Below, piece by piece: positions 33,010 through 43,083 of a stretch of 64,000 nt of DNA. The first letter of the stretch is position 1, and every line of letters starts with the position of its first letter. The notes below the pieces were generated by a model. It had not been told where the DNA came from and did not search any database. It worked only from the letters and a program-made list of their open reading frames with translations. The DNA lies in NCBI RefSeq assembly GCF_020523985.1, contig NZ_JAIVKM010000001.1, positions 1,178,001 through 1,242,000 of the forward strand, written 5' to 3'. This DNA comes from Mangrovibacter yixingensis (GTDB taxonomy: Bacteria > Pseudomonadota > Gammaproteobacteria > Enterobacterales > Enterobacteriaceae). A program made the position numbers and the translations under genes.

Positions 33010-34422
33010 TTAAAGTACGTGTACAGAAGAGGTATTGGTGGTGCCACTCGGAACCAGAGCACCAGAAACCATAACCACTACGTCACCTTTACGTGCTAAA
33101 CCACTTGCCAGTGCAGCTTCTTTCCCCTGACGGTAGAAATCGTCAGTAGAGGCGATTTCAGTCACCTGCTGAGCAATAACACCTTTGCTGAGAACTAACT
33201 GGCGAGCAGTTTGCGCGTTAGTTGTCAGAGCCAAAATGGTTGCGTTCGGGAAGTATTTACGAACGGATTTTGCTGATTTACCGCCCTGGGTTGCAACAAC
33301 AACCAGAGGAGCATCCAACTTCTCTGCAGTTTCAACCGCGCCACGGCAAACTGCTTCGGTGATACGCAGTTTACGGCTGTCGTGGTTATCATCAAGACGG
33401 CTGCTCATCACACGGTCAGTACGTTCGCAAATAGTCGCCATGATAGATACCGCTTCCAGTGGATATTTCCCTTTAGCGGATTCGCCAGAAAGCATAACGG
33501 CATCAGTACCGTCGAGGATGGCGTTAGCCACGTCACCCGCTTCTGCACGAGTTGGACGCGGGTTTTTGATCATGGAATCCAGCATTTGCGTTGCAGTGAT
33601 GACCACTTTACGCGAGCGGATACATTTTTCGATCATCATTTTCTGAGCGAAAATAACTTCTTCTACCGGAATTTCTACACCCAGATCGCCACGAGCAACC
33701 ATGATGCCATCAGATGAATCAAGGATATCGTCAAAATTGTTCAGGCCTTCCTGGTTTTCAATTTTGGAGATGATTTGGATGTTGTCACCACCGTGAGCTT
33801 TCAGGTGAGCACGGATTTCTTCGACATCAGAGCGTTTGCGGATGAAGGAAGCGGCAACAAAGTCAACACCTTGTTCACAACCAAAGATAAGGTCTTGTTT
33901 GTCTTTTTCAGCAAGAGCTGGCAAGGCAATGGAAACGCCTGGCAGGTTAACCCCTTTATTTTCGCCAAGGTCACCATTATTCAGTACATTACAAACAACA
34001 CGGTTACCTTCAATAGCGGTAACTTCCATACCAATCAGGCCGTCGTCCACCAGAACCGTATTACCTACGGACAGGTCAGTAGTAAAACCGTCATAGGTCA
34101 CAGCAACAATTTCGCTGTTACCAATAACAGTTTTGTCGGTTGTAAAGGTGAAGGTCTGCCCGGCTTTCAGAGAAACATCATTACCGCCTTCCAGTTTCAT
34201 GGTGCGGATTTCTGGGCCTTTGGTGTCCAGCAGAATAGCAGCCTGTTTACCCGTTTTGGCCACGACATTACGCATATTCTTGATACGCTGGCCGTGTTCT
34301 TCATAATCTCCGTGAGAGAAGTTTAAACGCATTACGTTCATGCCCGCTTCGAGCATTTTAGTCAGCATTTCTTCAGATTCGGTTTTTGGGCCGATAGTAC
34401 AAACGATTTTGGTCTTTTTCAT
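33010..34422 (-). CDS. pykF: Pyruvate kinase I
   Basis: 470-residue fructose-1,6-bisphosphate-activated pyruvate kinase, making pyruvate and ATP from PEP in the last step of glycolysis; same length as E. coli PykF. Motifs: [38 protein letters not shown], the catalytic region [28 protein letters not shown] and the [19 protein letters not shown] helix. It opposes ppsA, also in the window; both carry Cra-like sites with opposite expected effects. Confidence 0.97.
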   Translation of the reverse strand: MKKTKIVCTIGPKTESEEMLTKMLEAGMNVMRLNFSHGDYEEHGQRIKNMRNVVAKTGKQAAILLDTKGPEIRTMKLEGGNDVSLKAGQTFTFTTDKTVIGNSEIVAVTYDGFTTDLSVGNTVLVDDGLIGMEVTAIEGNRVVCNVLNNGDLGENKGVNLPGVSIALPALAEKDKQDLIFGCEQGVDFVAASFIRKRSDVEEIRAHLKAHGGDNIQIISKIENQEGLNNFDDILDSSDGIMVARGDLGVEIPVEEVIFAQKMMIEKCIRSRKVVITATQMLDSMIKNPRPTRAEAGDVANAILDGTDAVMLSGESAKGKYPLEAVSIMATICERTDRVMSSRLDDNHDSRKLRITEAVCRGAVETAEKLDAPLVVVATQGGKSAKSVRKYFPNATILALTTNAQTARQLVLSKGVIAQQVTEIASTDDFYRQGKEAALASGLARKGDVVVMVSGALVPSGTTNTSSVHVL

Positions 34423-34666
34423 GACAATCTTATCTGTAAGTTGAGAAGGTTGAGGAATTGTTCTCCAGCCGCCGAGTGATGGTGGCCAGATCGGAAATCA
34501 GAATTACAGTGTTGCGATGCCACCCGACTTTTAAGGATAGGTGACGAAAGAAAAGCGTGCAGAATTAAGTATGCTTGAGTTTCAGGCTGTGGAGGCGAGT
34601 AAGGGCAATTTTGCAGAAAGAAACTGTCCAATTTGCTGAAACCATTCAAAACCAACGATAGGCGCT

Positions 34667-34713
34667 ATTATAATCCTAAATCACAGAAGAATGAAAATAA
34701 AAACAGCGTTTCA
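34667..34713 (-). promoter_or_regulatory. pykF promoter with Cra-like site
   Basis: Minus strand: a perfect -10 TATAAT (34667-34672), TTCATT as weak -35 (34690-34695), and just upstream TGAAACGCTG (34704-34713), a near match to the Cra consensus. E. coli pykF is Cra-repressed. The 34423-35044 gap otherwise shows only an uncredible ORF at 34769. Confidence 0.55.
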
Positions 34714-35044
34714 TAAGCAATTCAGGCACTGTCACAATGATTTGTTATCATATGGTTAGTTTTGTTTTATGGGCTATGAGAAGAAAAGGGAACACAGGCT
34801 GAAAGGTGCTCAGCAGAAGGGGGGAAGACTATTTTTTCAAGTCTCTGACAGAAAGAATATTCAAAATAGCTGTTTTATACATTTACTTACCCGAAATGGC
34901 TATTTCTTACTTTTTATAACAAAAAATGCCTGTAATTGGACCAGAAAAACACAGAACTATAGCGGATGTAGTTAAGCAGGGTGGATAAAACGGTTACGAG
35001 ATGGAATGGGAATTAATGGGATTAAGTAGAGAGTAATACGAGAA

Positions 35045-35121
35045 TGGTGCGTCCGAGTGGACTCGAACCACCGACCCCCACCATGTCAAGGTGGTGCTCT
35101 AACCAACTGAGCTACGGACGC
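35045..35121 (-). tRNA. valW: tRNA-Val (GAC)
   Basis: 77-nt cloverleaf on the minus strand with encoded CCA: acceptor GCGTCCG/CGGACGC, D arm GCTCAGTTGGTTAGAGC, anticodon GAC at 35085-35087, T loop GGTTCGAGTCC. Second of a tandem pair, 13 bases after the other copy. Matches the E. coli valW sequence as I recall it. Confidence 0.97.
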
Positions 35122-35134
35122 ACTAAAGTAAGAA

Positions 35135-35211
35135 TGGTGCGTTCAATTGGACTCGAACCAACGACCCCCACCATGTCAAGGTGGTGCTCTAACCAACTGA
35201 GCTATGAACGC
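35135..35211 (-). tRNA. valV: tRNA-Val (GAC)
   Basis: 77-nt tRNA on the minus strand with encoded CCA and acceptor GCGTTCA/TGAACGC (weaker than its twin), anticodon GAC. It is the promoter-proximal copy. The pair differs in acceptor and T stems only, like E. coli valV/valW. Confidence 0.97.
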
Positions 35212-35361
35212 ATCACAGTGCCTTACAGCGGGACGCATATTAACGGCAGTGCCGTTTGGTGACAAGAGAAAAATAACAATTTTCTTTTGTCATTCACGCA
35301 ATTGCTGGACAAGTGTTCAGAACGATGCAAAAACAGCCACCATTATGCGGCGGCTGTTTGA

Positions 35362-36735
35362 TTAGTGTGCAGCGCGGCGCAGGATACGTTCAGCCGGTTG
35401 TTTTTGCAGGAAACGCATCCTGATCATCATCAATATGGCTGCAGATGTTAACCCAAGGATAAAGCCTGTCCAGAAACCTGCTGGCCCCATTGGCTCAACA
35501 ATCACGTCAGTCAGTGCCAGTAAGTAGCCAGAAGGCAACCCGATAACCCAGTATGCCGTAAACGTAATAAAGAAGATGGAGCGGGTATCTTTATAGCCCC
35601 TTAAAATGCCACTGCCGATGACCTGAATTGAGTCAGAAATCTGGTAAACCGCAGCTAACAGCATAAGGTGTGCGGCAAGTGTCACAACAGCTGGGTTTTC
35701 ATTGTACAGCACGGCAATGTGAAACCGGAAAACGACAGTAAAGATAGCCGTAACCGTAGCCATACATACACCAAGAAGAAGCCCGGACAGTGCGGATATT
35801 TTTGCATCAGCCGTAGAGCGTTCCCCAAGACGAAAACCAACACGAATTGTGACTGCTGCGCCAAGAGACATAGGCAAAACAAACATCAGTGAACTGAAGT
35901 TTAAGGCAATCTGGTGCCCGGCAACGTCAACAATACCCAGTGGTGCCACCAGCAGAGCAACCACAGCAAATAAGGTTACCTCAAAGAACAAGGCCAGTGC
36001 GATAGGCAAACCAAGCTGTACAAGACGCCATATTACCTTCCAGTCCGGGCCGCTGGAAATATCAACTGCGTAAATATCGCGCAGACTGCGTGCGCGATGT
36101 GACCACCACAGCATACAACCAAACATGACCCAGAACACCATCGCAGAGGCAATGCCGCAACCTACACCACCCAGTTCAGGAAAACCAAAATGCCCATAAA
36201 TGAACAGGTAATTCACGGGAATGTTGACCAGCAGGCCAATAAAACCCATCACCATGCCTGGTTTGGTTTTTGCCAGGCCTTCACATTGGTTACGGACAAC
36301 CTGGAAAAAGAGGTAACCGGGCGCACCCCATAGCAATGCACGTAAATAACCCACGGATTTATCTGCCATCGCAGGGTCAATGTCTTTCATTGCATGAATG
36401 ATATAGCCTGCGTTCCACAACACAGCCATAATTAACACGGAGACGATACCGGCAAGCCAGAACCCCTGGCGTACCTGAATGGCGACTTTTTCGCGGCGAC
36501 CTGAGCCATTTAGTTGCGCAACGACTGGCGTCAGCGCCAGTAACAGACCATGACCAAACAGAATTGCGGGAAACCAGATTGATGTCCCTATCGCAACTGC
36601 TGCCATATCCGTGGCACTGTAACCACCGGCCATTACGGTATCCACAAAGCCCATCGCTGTTTGGGCGATTTGCGCAAGAATGACCGGAATAGCCAGAGCT
36701 AATAACTGACGCGCTTCTGTTAGATACTTCTGCAC
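35362..36735 (-). CDS. mdtK: MATE multidrug efflux pump MdtK
   Basis: 457-residue, 12-helix Na+/drug antiporter of the MATE (NorM) family that exports fluoroquinolones, cationic dyes and similar drugs. Conserved blocks include [34 protein letters not shown] and the second-half [29 protein letters not shown] place the start at GTG 36735 ([10 protein letters not shown]): it has AGGTG 5 bases upstream and gives exactly the E. coli length. The ATG at 36780 would add 15 hydrophilic residues. Confidence 0.94.
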   Translation of the reverse strand: MQKYLTEARQLLALAIPVILAQIAQTAMGFVDTVMAGGYSATDMAAVAIGTSIWFPAILFGHGLLLALTPVVAQLNGSGRREKVAIQVRQGFWLAGIVSVLIMAVLWNAGYIIHAMKDIDPAMADKSVGYLRALLWGAPGYLFFQVVRNQCEGLAKTKPGMVMGFIGLLVNIPVNYLFIYGHFGFPELGGVGCGIASAMVFWVMFGCMLWWSHRARSLRDIYAVDISSGPDWKVIWRLVQLGLPIALALFFEVTLFAVVALLVAPLGIVDVAGHQIALNFSSLMFVLPMSLGAAVTIRVGFRLGERSTADAKISALSGLLLGVCMATVTAIFTVVFRFHIAVLYNENPAVVTLAAHLMLLAAVYQISDSIQVIGSGILRGYKDTRSIFFITFTAYWVIGLPSGYLLALTDVIVEPMGPAGFWTGFILGLTSAAILMMIRMRFLQKQPAERILRRAAH

Positions 36736-36962
36736 GAATACACCTATATCTTTTTGTTTTTGGGAAGAATTAAAAGCCACCTCTCATGGCAGCAGGGGGA
36801 TAAGACCGAGGAAAACGCCAGACTATTGTAGCGGGAGTTTATTATTACGCCAGTGAAAAATATAGAGCAGTCAATGGTGGGCTGGCATGCACCAGGACCT
36901 CCTGTTATTGTGCTTCTTATTTTGTAAAATTCATGCGGGGTTAAACCGCTACGGGAGGGAAT

Positions 36963-37601
36963 ATGTTTACGGGTATTGTGCAGGGGACTGCCACTGTAGT
37001 GGCTATCGATGAAAAAGAAAATTTTCGTACACATGTTGTTGAACTACCTGAAACCATGCTGCCCGGGCTCACAGAAGGAGCCTCTGTTGCCCATAATGGC
37101 TGCTGCCTGACAGTAACACAGATAGATGCAAATCGCGTCAGCTTCGATTTAATGAAAGAAACACTGCGTATTACCAATCTCGGCGACGTAACAATTGGTT
37201 CGCATGTGAATGTTGAACGAGCGGCGAAGTTCAGTGATGAAATAGGCGGTCATTTAATGTCTGGCCATATTATGACTACCGCTGAAGTGGCAAAAATTAT
37301 CACGTCTGAAAATAATCGCCAAATTTGGTTCAAAATTCAGGATGCATCCCTGATGAAGTACATTTTGCATAAAGGCTACATTGGTATCGATGGTATCAGT
37401 TTGACAGTGGGTGAGGTCACGGCCACTAAGTTTTGTGTGCATTTAATTCCAGAAACACTACAACGCACTACTCTTGGAACACGTAAACTGGGGCAACGCG
37501 TTAATATTGAAATCGACCCACAAACCCAGGCCATTGTTGATACTGTAGAACGAGTTCTGGCGAGCCGGGAAGCGAGTGTTGCAACTCTTAACCAGGCCTG
37601 A
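36963..37601 (+). CDS. ribE: Riboflavin synthase
   Basis: 212-residue alpha subunit that dismutates two 6,7-dimethyl-8-ribityllumazine molecules to riboflavin. Two tandem lumazine-binding beta barrels are seen (about 1-95, [10 protein letters not shown] and [15 protein letters not shown]; about 96-195, GHIMTTAEV and GISLTVGEV). It is the E. coli ribC/ribE gene, divergent from mdtK. GGGAGGGAAT precedes the ATG. No FMN riboswitch is seen upstream. Confidence 0.95.
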   Translation: MFTGIVQGTATVVAIDEKENFRTHVVELPETMLPGLTEGASVAHNGCCLTVTQIDANRVSFDLMKETLRITNLGDVTIGSHVNVERAAKFSDEIGGHLMSGHIMTTAEVAKIITSENNRQIWFKIQDASLMKYILHKGYIGIDGISLTVGEVTATKFCVHLIPETLQRTTLGTRKLGQRVNIEIDPQTQAIVDTVERVLASREASVATLNQA

Positions 37602-37688
37602 CAGAAAAACAGGGCTGAAAATAACACTACGCTCGCGTACTACTGTCTTGTGAGACTGAAATATAGCTGAGCAGTGTTGAATGCCTAT

Positions 37689-37716
37689 AAAAAAACCACC
37701 AATTGGTGGTTTTTTT
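37689..37716. terminator. Bidirectional terminator ribE/cfa
   Basis: A 28-base perfect palindrome: seven A, CCACC, AATT, GGTGG, seven T. It serves the convergent ribE and cfa genes. Confidence 0.92.
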
Positions 37717-37731
37717 ATGGCAGTGAATGAA

Positions 37732-38880
37732 TCATCGCGGCACACGCAGGCCATTTTCAATACCGCGGCTGAAGACAACCTGCCACAACTGAATGTCTCG
37801 TGCGCGAAATGCGCCTGCACAGGCATTCAGATAATAGGTAAACATCCGTTTAAACCGATCCGAATAGTTATCGGCTATTTCAGGCCAGTATTCCAGAAAA
37901 CGCTGATACCAGGCCATCAGTGTTTTATCGTAATCTGAACCGAAATTATGCCAGTCTTCCATAACGAAATAGGGCTCACTGGCCTGAGCAATATGTTTTA
38001 CTGAAGGCAGGCAACCATTGGGGAAAATGTACTTATCTATCCATGGATCAACATTATTGTCTGTTCTGTTGGAGCCAATGGTATGTAAGAGAAAGATCCC
38101 TTCAGGTTTAAGACAACGATTGGCAACGGAGAAATAGGTTGAATAATTCTTGGGCCCGACATGCTCAAACATGCCAACAGATACAATACGATCAAACTGC
38201 ATCGTCAGGTCACGGTAATCCTGCAGCAGAATAGTGACATCCAGCCCTTCACAACGAGCCTGTGCCAGTTTTTGCTGCTCAGCAGAAATAGTAACGCCGT
38301 AAACAGATACACCGTAATTTTTTGCTGCAAAGGCTGCAAGCCCGCCCCAGCCACAGCCAATATCCAACAAAGTCATGCCCGGCTTTAGCTGTAATTTCTC
38401 GCAAATCATGTGCAACTTATCCTGTTGTGCAGTTTCCAGGTCAGTGGCTTTTTTCCAATAGCCACAGGAATACTGCATAAAAGGATCGAGCATTCTGGTA
38501 AAAAGGTCATTACCCAGATCGTAATGTTCTTTACCAACAATCCAGGCACGTTTGCGGTTTTGCAGATTAAATAAGCGGGCGGACAGAATGCGTAGCGTAT
38601 CTTTAAAATGATGTGGAACCTGGTTTTCCAGGCCATTCCTGAGAACTTTAGTGAAGAACAAATCCAGACGGTCGCAATCCCACCAACCATCCATATAGCT
38701 TTCACCTAAGCCTAAAGAACCTTGTTGCAACACTCGCTTAAAAAAATCAGGGTTTTTTACATGGATGTCCGCAGGACTATTTCCATTAATCGCGACGTCC
38801 GCGCGTGAGAGCAACTCACTGACAATACGGAACCATTCACTATCTTTTATCGCGGCTTCTTCTATACACGATGTACTCAT
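37732..38880 (-). CDS. cfa: Cyclopropane-fatty-acyl-phospholipid synthase
   Basis: 382-residue SAM-dependent enzyme that converts cis double bonds of membrane phospholipid acyl chains to cyclopropanes, mainly in stationary phase and acid stress. N-terminal lipid-binding domain (about 1-110), then a Rossmann methyltransferase domain with SAM motif LLDIGCGWGG (171-180), MFEHVGPKNY and GCLPSVKHIAQASEPYFV. Same length as E. coli. E. coli cfa is controlled by sigma-S and small RNAs through a long leader; here 280 bases precede it. Confidence 0.96.
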   Translation of the reverse strand: MSTSCIEEAAIKDSEWFRIVSELLSRADVAINGNSPADIHVKNPDFFKRVLQQGSLGLGESYMDGWWDCDRLDLFFTKVLRNGLENQVPHHFKDTLRILSARLFNLQNRKRAWIVGKEHYDLGNDLFTRMLDPFMQYSCGYWKKATDLETAQQDKLHMICEKLQLKPGMTLLDIGCGWGGLAAFAAKNYGVSVYGVTISAEQQKLAQARCEGLDVTILLQDYRDLTMQFDRIVSVGMFEHVGPKNYSTYFSVANRCLKPEGIFLLHTIGSNRTDNNVDPWIDKYIFPNGCLPSVKHIAQASEPYFVMEDWHNFGSDYDKTLMAWYQRFLEYWPEIADNYSDRFKRMFTYYLNACAGAFRARDIQLWQVVFSRGIENGLRVPR

Positions 38881-39126
38881 AGTTTCTCCATCACCTGACT
38901 GTGAGCAGACACTAAAAAAGCGTAGTCGCTAATTTGACATTGTGAGTTGTCTCACAGCAAAAAAACATAAGCCCGGAACCGGACAAGTTATAAAAGCAGG
39001 TGGTCGCCTGACGACAGGCCATCTGAAAAGCGGAAGTCAGAACTCCCGAAAAAAGATTACAGACCCAGGAGCCTGGGCCTGCGAAACAGTATATGCCGCG
39101 AAAAAATGTGATTCAATAAAAAATTC

Positions 39127-39138
39127 TTAGCAAGCTAA
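39127..39138. promoter_or_regulatory. Perfect SlyA box between cfa and ydhC
   Basis: TTAGCAAGCTAA is the exact SlyA operator palindrome, and the 16 bases CTTAGCAAGCTAATTA (39126-39141) also occur at the slyA promoter (56201-56216). It lies 247 bases upstream of cfa and 23 bases beyond the ydhC stop. The controlled gene is unclear; cfa is the best candidate. Confidence 0.6.
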
Positions 39139-39160
39139 TTACAAAAAAATGACATTATCG

Positions 39161-40351
39161 CTAACGTGAGGAGTGGGCGGTCTTAAGGGATTGAGCCACT
39201 GCTGAAGCCTGCATTTGATAGCCTACCCATACCGGGAGCAGTGTGCTGAGCATAATACTTGTTGTTGCTATTAATGGTGTATCGACCATCATTGAAACTA
39301 ACAAACTTGCCAGGAAACATAGCCCCAACTGCAGAGCATTTTGTAACGCTGCGGCACGCCCGGCCGCCCATGGAAAGGGCTGTAAGGCTTGAGCTACCAC
39401 GATGGGGTAAATCGCACCATTTGCCAATGCCATCAGGCAGAAAGGGGCTAACAGGCTAAACAGCGAAGGCGATGTTGTGAGCGAAACGCCAAAAACAGTA
39501 GCAATGCTGACGGCAAAAATTACCAATAACCAAGGCAACATCTGCTGCCCTTGCCACTTTTTCAATGCACTACGGCAACCGAACCCACCGAGTAAAAAAG
39601 CCAGTGTTTGCGGCACGTAGCTCATACCAATAGCTTCTGGCCCATACCCCATTTGGTGAAGAATAAAAGGTGAGCCTGTGAGCCAGGCAAAAAAGCTGGC
39701 AGAGCAGGCCGCATAAATAATGACATTACCGCAATACCCTTTATGGCGCAGCAAAGATGCGTAACGGGTCACTTTCGGTTGTTCTTTACGCATTGGTTGC
39801 TGCGTGGAGGTGAAATGCCAAATGGGTAAAATCAGTAACAGCGTGATGATTAATAGACAAGCGAAGATCGCTTGCCAGTCAAAATGACGCAGCACCCAGC
39901 TACCGGCAAGGGGAGCCAGTGCGGGAGAGAGGGCAACAAGCGGCATAATGGTGGCAAAAACACGGTTAGCATGTTGGCCAGTAAAACGGTCGGTAACCAG
40001 CGCCTGCCAGCTGACTGTTGCGCAACATACCCCTACGGCCTGGATAAATCGCAATACCAGAAATACGGTGGGTGAAGCGACAAAAAACATCCCGGCACAA
40101 CTCAGTGCAAATATTACCAATCCGCAGAGCAGAACAGGGCGACGGCCAAAATGGTCAGAAAGCGGGCCCCAAATTAATTGGGCCAGTGCGAAGCCTGCCA
40201 GAAATACGCTCAAACTGGCGCTGATAGCTGACGGGCTTGTCTGCAGTGATGACTGAATGGCACTAAAGGCTGGCAGGTACATATCGGTAGCTAAAAAACC
40301 CAGCATGCTGAGCCCGGCAAGCCAGATAATAAAAAGTCGCGAAACGCTCAT
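39161..40351 (-). CDS. ydhC: MFS transporter YdhC (Bcr/CflA family)
   Basis: 396-residue 12-helix major facilitator of the Bcr/CflA drug-efflux group. Family marks: the [14 protein letters not shown] loop between helices 2 and 3, MYLPAF near helix 1, and [20 protein letters not shown]. The start ATG at 40351 (MSVSRLF) has AGGA 6 bases upstream; a TTG two codons earlier is less likely. Natural substrate unknown. It is divergent from the LysR gene ydhB, which probably regulates it. Confidence 0.92.
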   Translation of the reverse strand: MSVSRLFIIWLAGLSMLGFLATDMYLPAFSAIQSSLQTSPSAISASLSVFLAGFALAQLIWGPLSDHFGRRPVLLCGLVIFALSCAGMFFVASPTVFLVLRFIQAVGVCCATVSWQALVTDRFTGQHANRVFATIMPLVALSPALAPLAGSWVLRHFDWQAIFACLLIITLLLILPIWHFTSTQQPMRKEQPKVTRYASLLRHKGYCGNVIIYAACSASFFAWLTGSPFILHQMGYGPEAIGMSYVPQTLAFLLGGFGCRSALKKWQGQQMLPWLLVIFAVSIATVFGVSLTTSPSLFSLLAPFCLMALANGAIYPIVVAQALQPFPWAAGRAAALQNALQLGLCFLASLLVSMMVDTPLIATTSIMLSTLLPVWVGYQMQASAVAQSLKTAHSSR

Positions 40352-40458
40352 GGTCAATCCTGATAAAACAAAATTCGTGGCGTGAGTGTAAAAAGTGCAT
40401 CGAGCGTTGTGAAACGCTAAAATTTGGCCAGTCCTTTCAAAAATTTTGCAGGCAAGTT

Positions 40459-41388
40459 ATGTGGTCAGAATATGCGCTTGAAGTGGTGGATGCCGTAGCA
40501 CGTAATGGCAGCTTTACAGGTGCGGCACATGAGTTACATCGCGTGCCTTCGGCAATCAGTTATACAGTGCGTCAACTGGAGTCCTGGCTGGCTGTTGAAC
40601 TTTTTGAACGTCGCCATAAAGATGTTGAGTTAACGCCCGCCGGTCGCTGGTTTTTACATGAAGGGCGCAGTGTTATCAAAAAAATGCTTGAGACACGCCT
40701 TCAGTGCCAGCAAATAGCAAATGGCTGGCGTGGCTCATTGGCGATTGCCGTTGATGCCATTGTGCGCCCTGCCAGAACCCGGCAACTGGTACGGGATTTC
40801 TACCATCACTTTCAGGATGTGGAGTTGCATGTACACCAGGAGGTATTTAATGGTGTGTGGGATGCACTGGCTGATGGGCGGGTTGAGCTGGCGATTGGCG
40901 CGACACAGGCTGTGCCTGTTGGCGGGCGGTACGGTTTTCGTGATATGGGCCGTCTGGCGTGGCATTGTGTGGTCGCAGCATCACATCCGTTGGCTCAGAT
41001 GGCTTGCGCAGTGGACGACGACATTTTACGCCAGTGGCCATCTCTGGTATTAGAAGACACATCGCGTGAACTACCAAAAAGAATAACCTGGCAATTAAGT
41101 AATCAGCGTCGGATTGTGGTACCAGACTGGTTGTGTGGTTTTGACTGCCTGAGTGAAGGTATGTGTATTGGCATGGTACCGGCACATATGGCACAACCTT
41201 TTATTGAACGTGGTGAATGGGTGGCATTGCAATTGGAAAATGCTTACCCGGATTCGGCGTGTTGCCTTACATGGCAACAAAGTGATACATCACCTGCATT
41301 ACAGTGGGTGTTGGAGTACTTGGGTGACAGCAGCACACTGAACAGTGAGTGGTTGCGGGAGCCAGGCCAGCTCCCGAAAGGTGATTAA
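40459..41388 (+). CDS. ydhB: LysR-type transcriptional regulator YdhB
   Basis: 309-residue LTTR: N-terminal winged helix (about 1-62, [36 protein letters not shown]) and C-terminal periplasmic-binding-like co-inducer domain (about 90-295). Divergent from ydhC across 107 bases that contain AGCGTT-GTGA-AACGCT (40403-40418), a possible operator. It converges with purR, overlapping it by 4 bases. Confidence 0.92.
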   Translation: MWSEYALEVVDAVARNGSFTGAAHELHRVPSAISYTVRQLESWLAVELFERRHKDVELTPAGRWFLHEGRSVIKKMLETRLQCQQIANGWRGSLAIAVDAIVRPARTRQLVRDFYHHFQDVELHVHQEVFNGVWDALADGRVELAIGATQAVPVGGRYGFRDMGRLAWHCVVAASHPLAQMACAVDDDILRQWPSLVLEDTSRELPKRITWQLSNQRRIVVPDWLCGFDCLSEGMCIGMVPAHMAQPFIERGEWVALQLENAYPDSACCLTWQQSDTSPALQWVLEYLGDSSTLNSEWLREPGQLPKGD

Positions 41389-42410
41389 CGGCGATAATCT
41401 CTGAACGGGCCATCGGCCACTGAACGGCGTTCAATCAGGCGGGGATGAACTTCAATGGTTTGCGACTCTTCGCGTTTATTGATGATTCTGTCGAGCAGCA
41501 TATTAAAAGCCGTTTCCCCCAGAGAATCTTTCGGTTGGTGAACAGTGGTCAGTGCCGGGGTAAAGTAACGCGCGTTGCGCACGTTATCGTACCCAATAAT
41601 CGAAACATCCTGTGGCACTCGTAGCCCCATTTCGTCTGCCGCGCAAATAGCACCCATCGCCATAATATCTCCGCCACAAAACACAGCTGTAGGCCGTTGC
41701 GGGCAGGTAAGAATTTGCTGCATGGCGTTGTAGCCGGATTCAGGTTCGAAATCGCCGTGAACAATCCATGACTCAGGGACATTGATACCCGCTTCGTTCA
41801 TGGCTTTCATGAAACCAGAAAGGCGGCCGGAACCGGTGTTGCGTTCAAGCTGGCCCGATATTACACCAATTTCCCGGTGCCCGCGTTCGACTAAATACCT
41901 GCCAGCCATATAACCGCCTTCGAAGGCGTTATCAATGACTGAATCGGTAAAATCTGCCCGCGCTTCTCCCCAGTCCATGACTACCATAGGAATATGGCGG
42001 TATTCTTCCAGCATCGACAGTAGTTCCTGCGGGTATTCTGAACACATAACCAACAGGCCATCAACACGCTTTTGCGCCATCATGGACAGATAGGCACGCT
42101 GCTTTTCAAAGTTATTGTGCGCATTGCCGAGAATCAGAGTGTAGCCTTTGGCGAAACAGCTGTTCTCCACCGCTTCAATAATTTCAGCGAAATAGGGAGC
42201 TTCACTGCTGGTAGAAAGCAGGCCAATTGATTTTGTGTGGTTCACCTTCAGGCTGCGGGCTACCGCGCTGGGTGAATAATGCAGCTCTTTGATTGCTGCC
42301 CACACCGCATTACGGGTGTCTTCCGCAACAAAACGCGTTTTGTTAATAACGTGTGATACGGTTGTGGTGGAAACGTTTGCGCGTTTCGCGACGTCTTTTA
42401 TAGTTGCCAT
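41385..42410 (-). CDS. purR: Purine repressor PurR
   Basis: 341-residue LacI-family repressor, the same length as E. coli PurR. With hypoxanthine or guanine bound it represses purine synthesis genes. N-terminal HTH ([28 protein letters not shown]) with hinge helix about residue 48-56 ([11 protein letters not shown]), then the two-lobed effector domain (about 60-341, [18 protein letters not shown]). Two PurR boxes, one upstream and one in codons 11-16, indicate autoregulation. Confidence 0.97.
   Translation of the reverse strand: MATIKDVAKRANVSTTTVSHVINKTRFVAEDTRNAVWAAIKELHYSPSAVARSLKVNHTKSIGLLSTSSEAPYFAEIIEAVENSCFAKGYTLILGNAHNNFEKQRAYLSMMAQKRVDGLLVMCSEYPQELLSMLEEYRHIPMVVMDWGEARADFTDSVIDNAFEGGYMAGRYLVERGHREIGVISGQLERNTGSGRLSGFMKAMNEAGINVPESWIVHGDFEPESGYNAMQQILTCPQRPTAVFCGGDIMAMGAICAADEMGLRVPQDVSIIGYDNVRNARYFTPALTTVHQPKDSLGETAFNMLLDRIINKREESQTIEVHPRLIERRSVADGPFRDYRR
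42367..42382. promoter_or_regulatory. PurR box O2 inside purR
   Basis: Minus strand GCGCAAACGTTTCCAC, centred on the CAAACGTTT core, lies within purR codons about 10-15. E. coli purR has an operator at the same place. Confidence 0.65.
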
Positions 42411-42454
42411 TTGATGTCACTCCAGACCATATCCTAAACTCCTGAAAACTAATT

Positions 42455-42470
42455 GGTTAAACGTTTGCCT
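42455..42470. promoter_or_regulatory. PurR box O1 upstream of purR
   Basis: Minus strand AGGCAAACGTTTAACC fits the PurR consensus ACGCAAACGTTTTCNT and closely resembles E. coli purR operator O1, 45 bases before the ATG. Confidence 0.75.
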
Positions 42471-42702
42471 GGGCTTACCCCTGTAAGCAACGAATTGGGT
42501 TGCCAGCATGCCGGGATTGCGACATAAAACGAAAAGGAGGGGATAGTGGCCGGTACGTAATAAGTCAGCGTGCGATTTTGTCTTATATTGAGTAAAAGTG
42601 GAAGTGCTAAAGCACATATCAAACTAAATCTTTAAGGATTTTATGGCTGAACTGTGTAAAAATGATCTACACCCACTTTTTACAGGGAATAAGGAATTAA
42701 GC

Positions 42703-42792
42703 ATGCCAACTGAATTGAGATATTCACTGACTACGACTGTTATTACCTTAGGTCTGATTGTTGCAACCGCGCTGGTTGCCATTCTGCACTAA
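42703..42792 (+). CDS. ynhF: Small membrane protein YnhF
   Basis: 29-residue peptide MPTELRYSLTTTVITLGLIV followed by ATALVAILH, one transmembrane helix with a short polar N terminus. It corresponds to E. coli YnhF, a 29-residue membrane peptide at the same purR-ydhP locus; its function is unknown. AAGGA at 42691-42695 is 7 bases before the ATG. The frame stays open upstream to an ATG at 42643 with its own AAGGA, which would give a 49-residue form. Confidence 0.88.
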   Translation: MPTELRYSLTTTVITLGLIVATALVAILH

Positions 42793-42824
42793 GTTCTGCA
42801 CAGTTTTAACGTAGTTTGCCATTC

Positions 42825-42885
42825 AGGCGACGGGGTTGTTAGTTTTGTACCTACTTAACAGGAACAGGCTAACGCACTGTCGCCT
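42825..42885. repeat. Long imperfect hairpin downstream of ynhF
   Basis: AGGCGAC (42825-42831) pairs with GTCGCCT (42879-42885), and GTTAG (42838-42842) with CTAAC (42869-42873), across a 26-base loop. There is no following U-tract. It could be a structured 3' UTR or part of the ydhP leader. The rest of 42886-43083 shows only a weak AGCC/GGCT-TTTTT hairpin near 42908-42926. Confidence 0.45.
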
Positions 42886-43083
42886 CGTTGTTTAAGGTGT
42901 TCCCTCCAGCCTGCACGGCTCTTTTTCCTGCTTCAGGCCTTCTGCTGTGGCTATTCTTTACCATTTTGCAAAACTCTATTATCACTATTGCCACTTTTCA
43001 AAATGAAATGTGACTGACATCATGTTTCTATCTTGTTTGTCATTGTCGGTGCAGGTTTTGACCGGCTCAAAATTGAGGTAGTG

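Noticed and set aside
34769..34975. 68-codon ORF between pykF and the tRNA genes
   Set aside because: No Shine-Dalgarno, no recognisable family and AT-driven composition; it lies in the upstream region of pykF.
35044..35262. 72-codon open frame over the tRNA-Val pair
   Set aside because: Its repeated SGLEPPTPTMSRW-type translation is the well-known spurious product of the strand opposite tRNA genes.
36736..36962. Possible FMN riboswitch before ribE
   Set aside because: No RFN-element pattern is visible; the stand-alone riboflavin synthase gene of enterics is not usually riboswitch-controlled.
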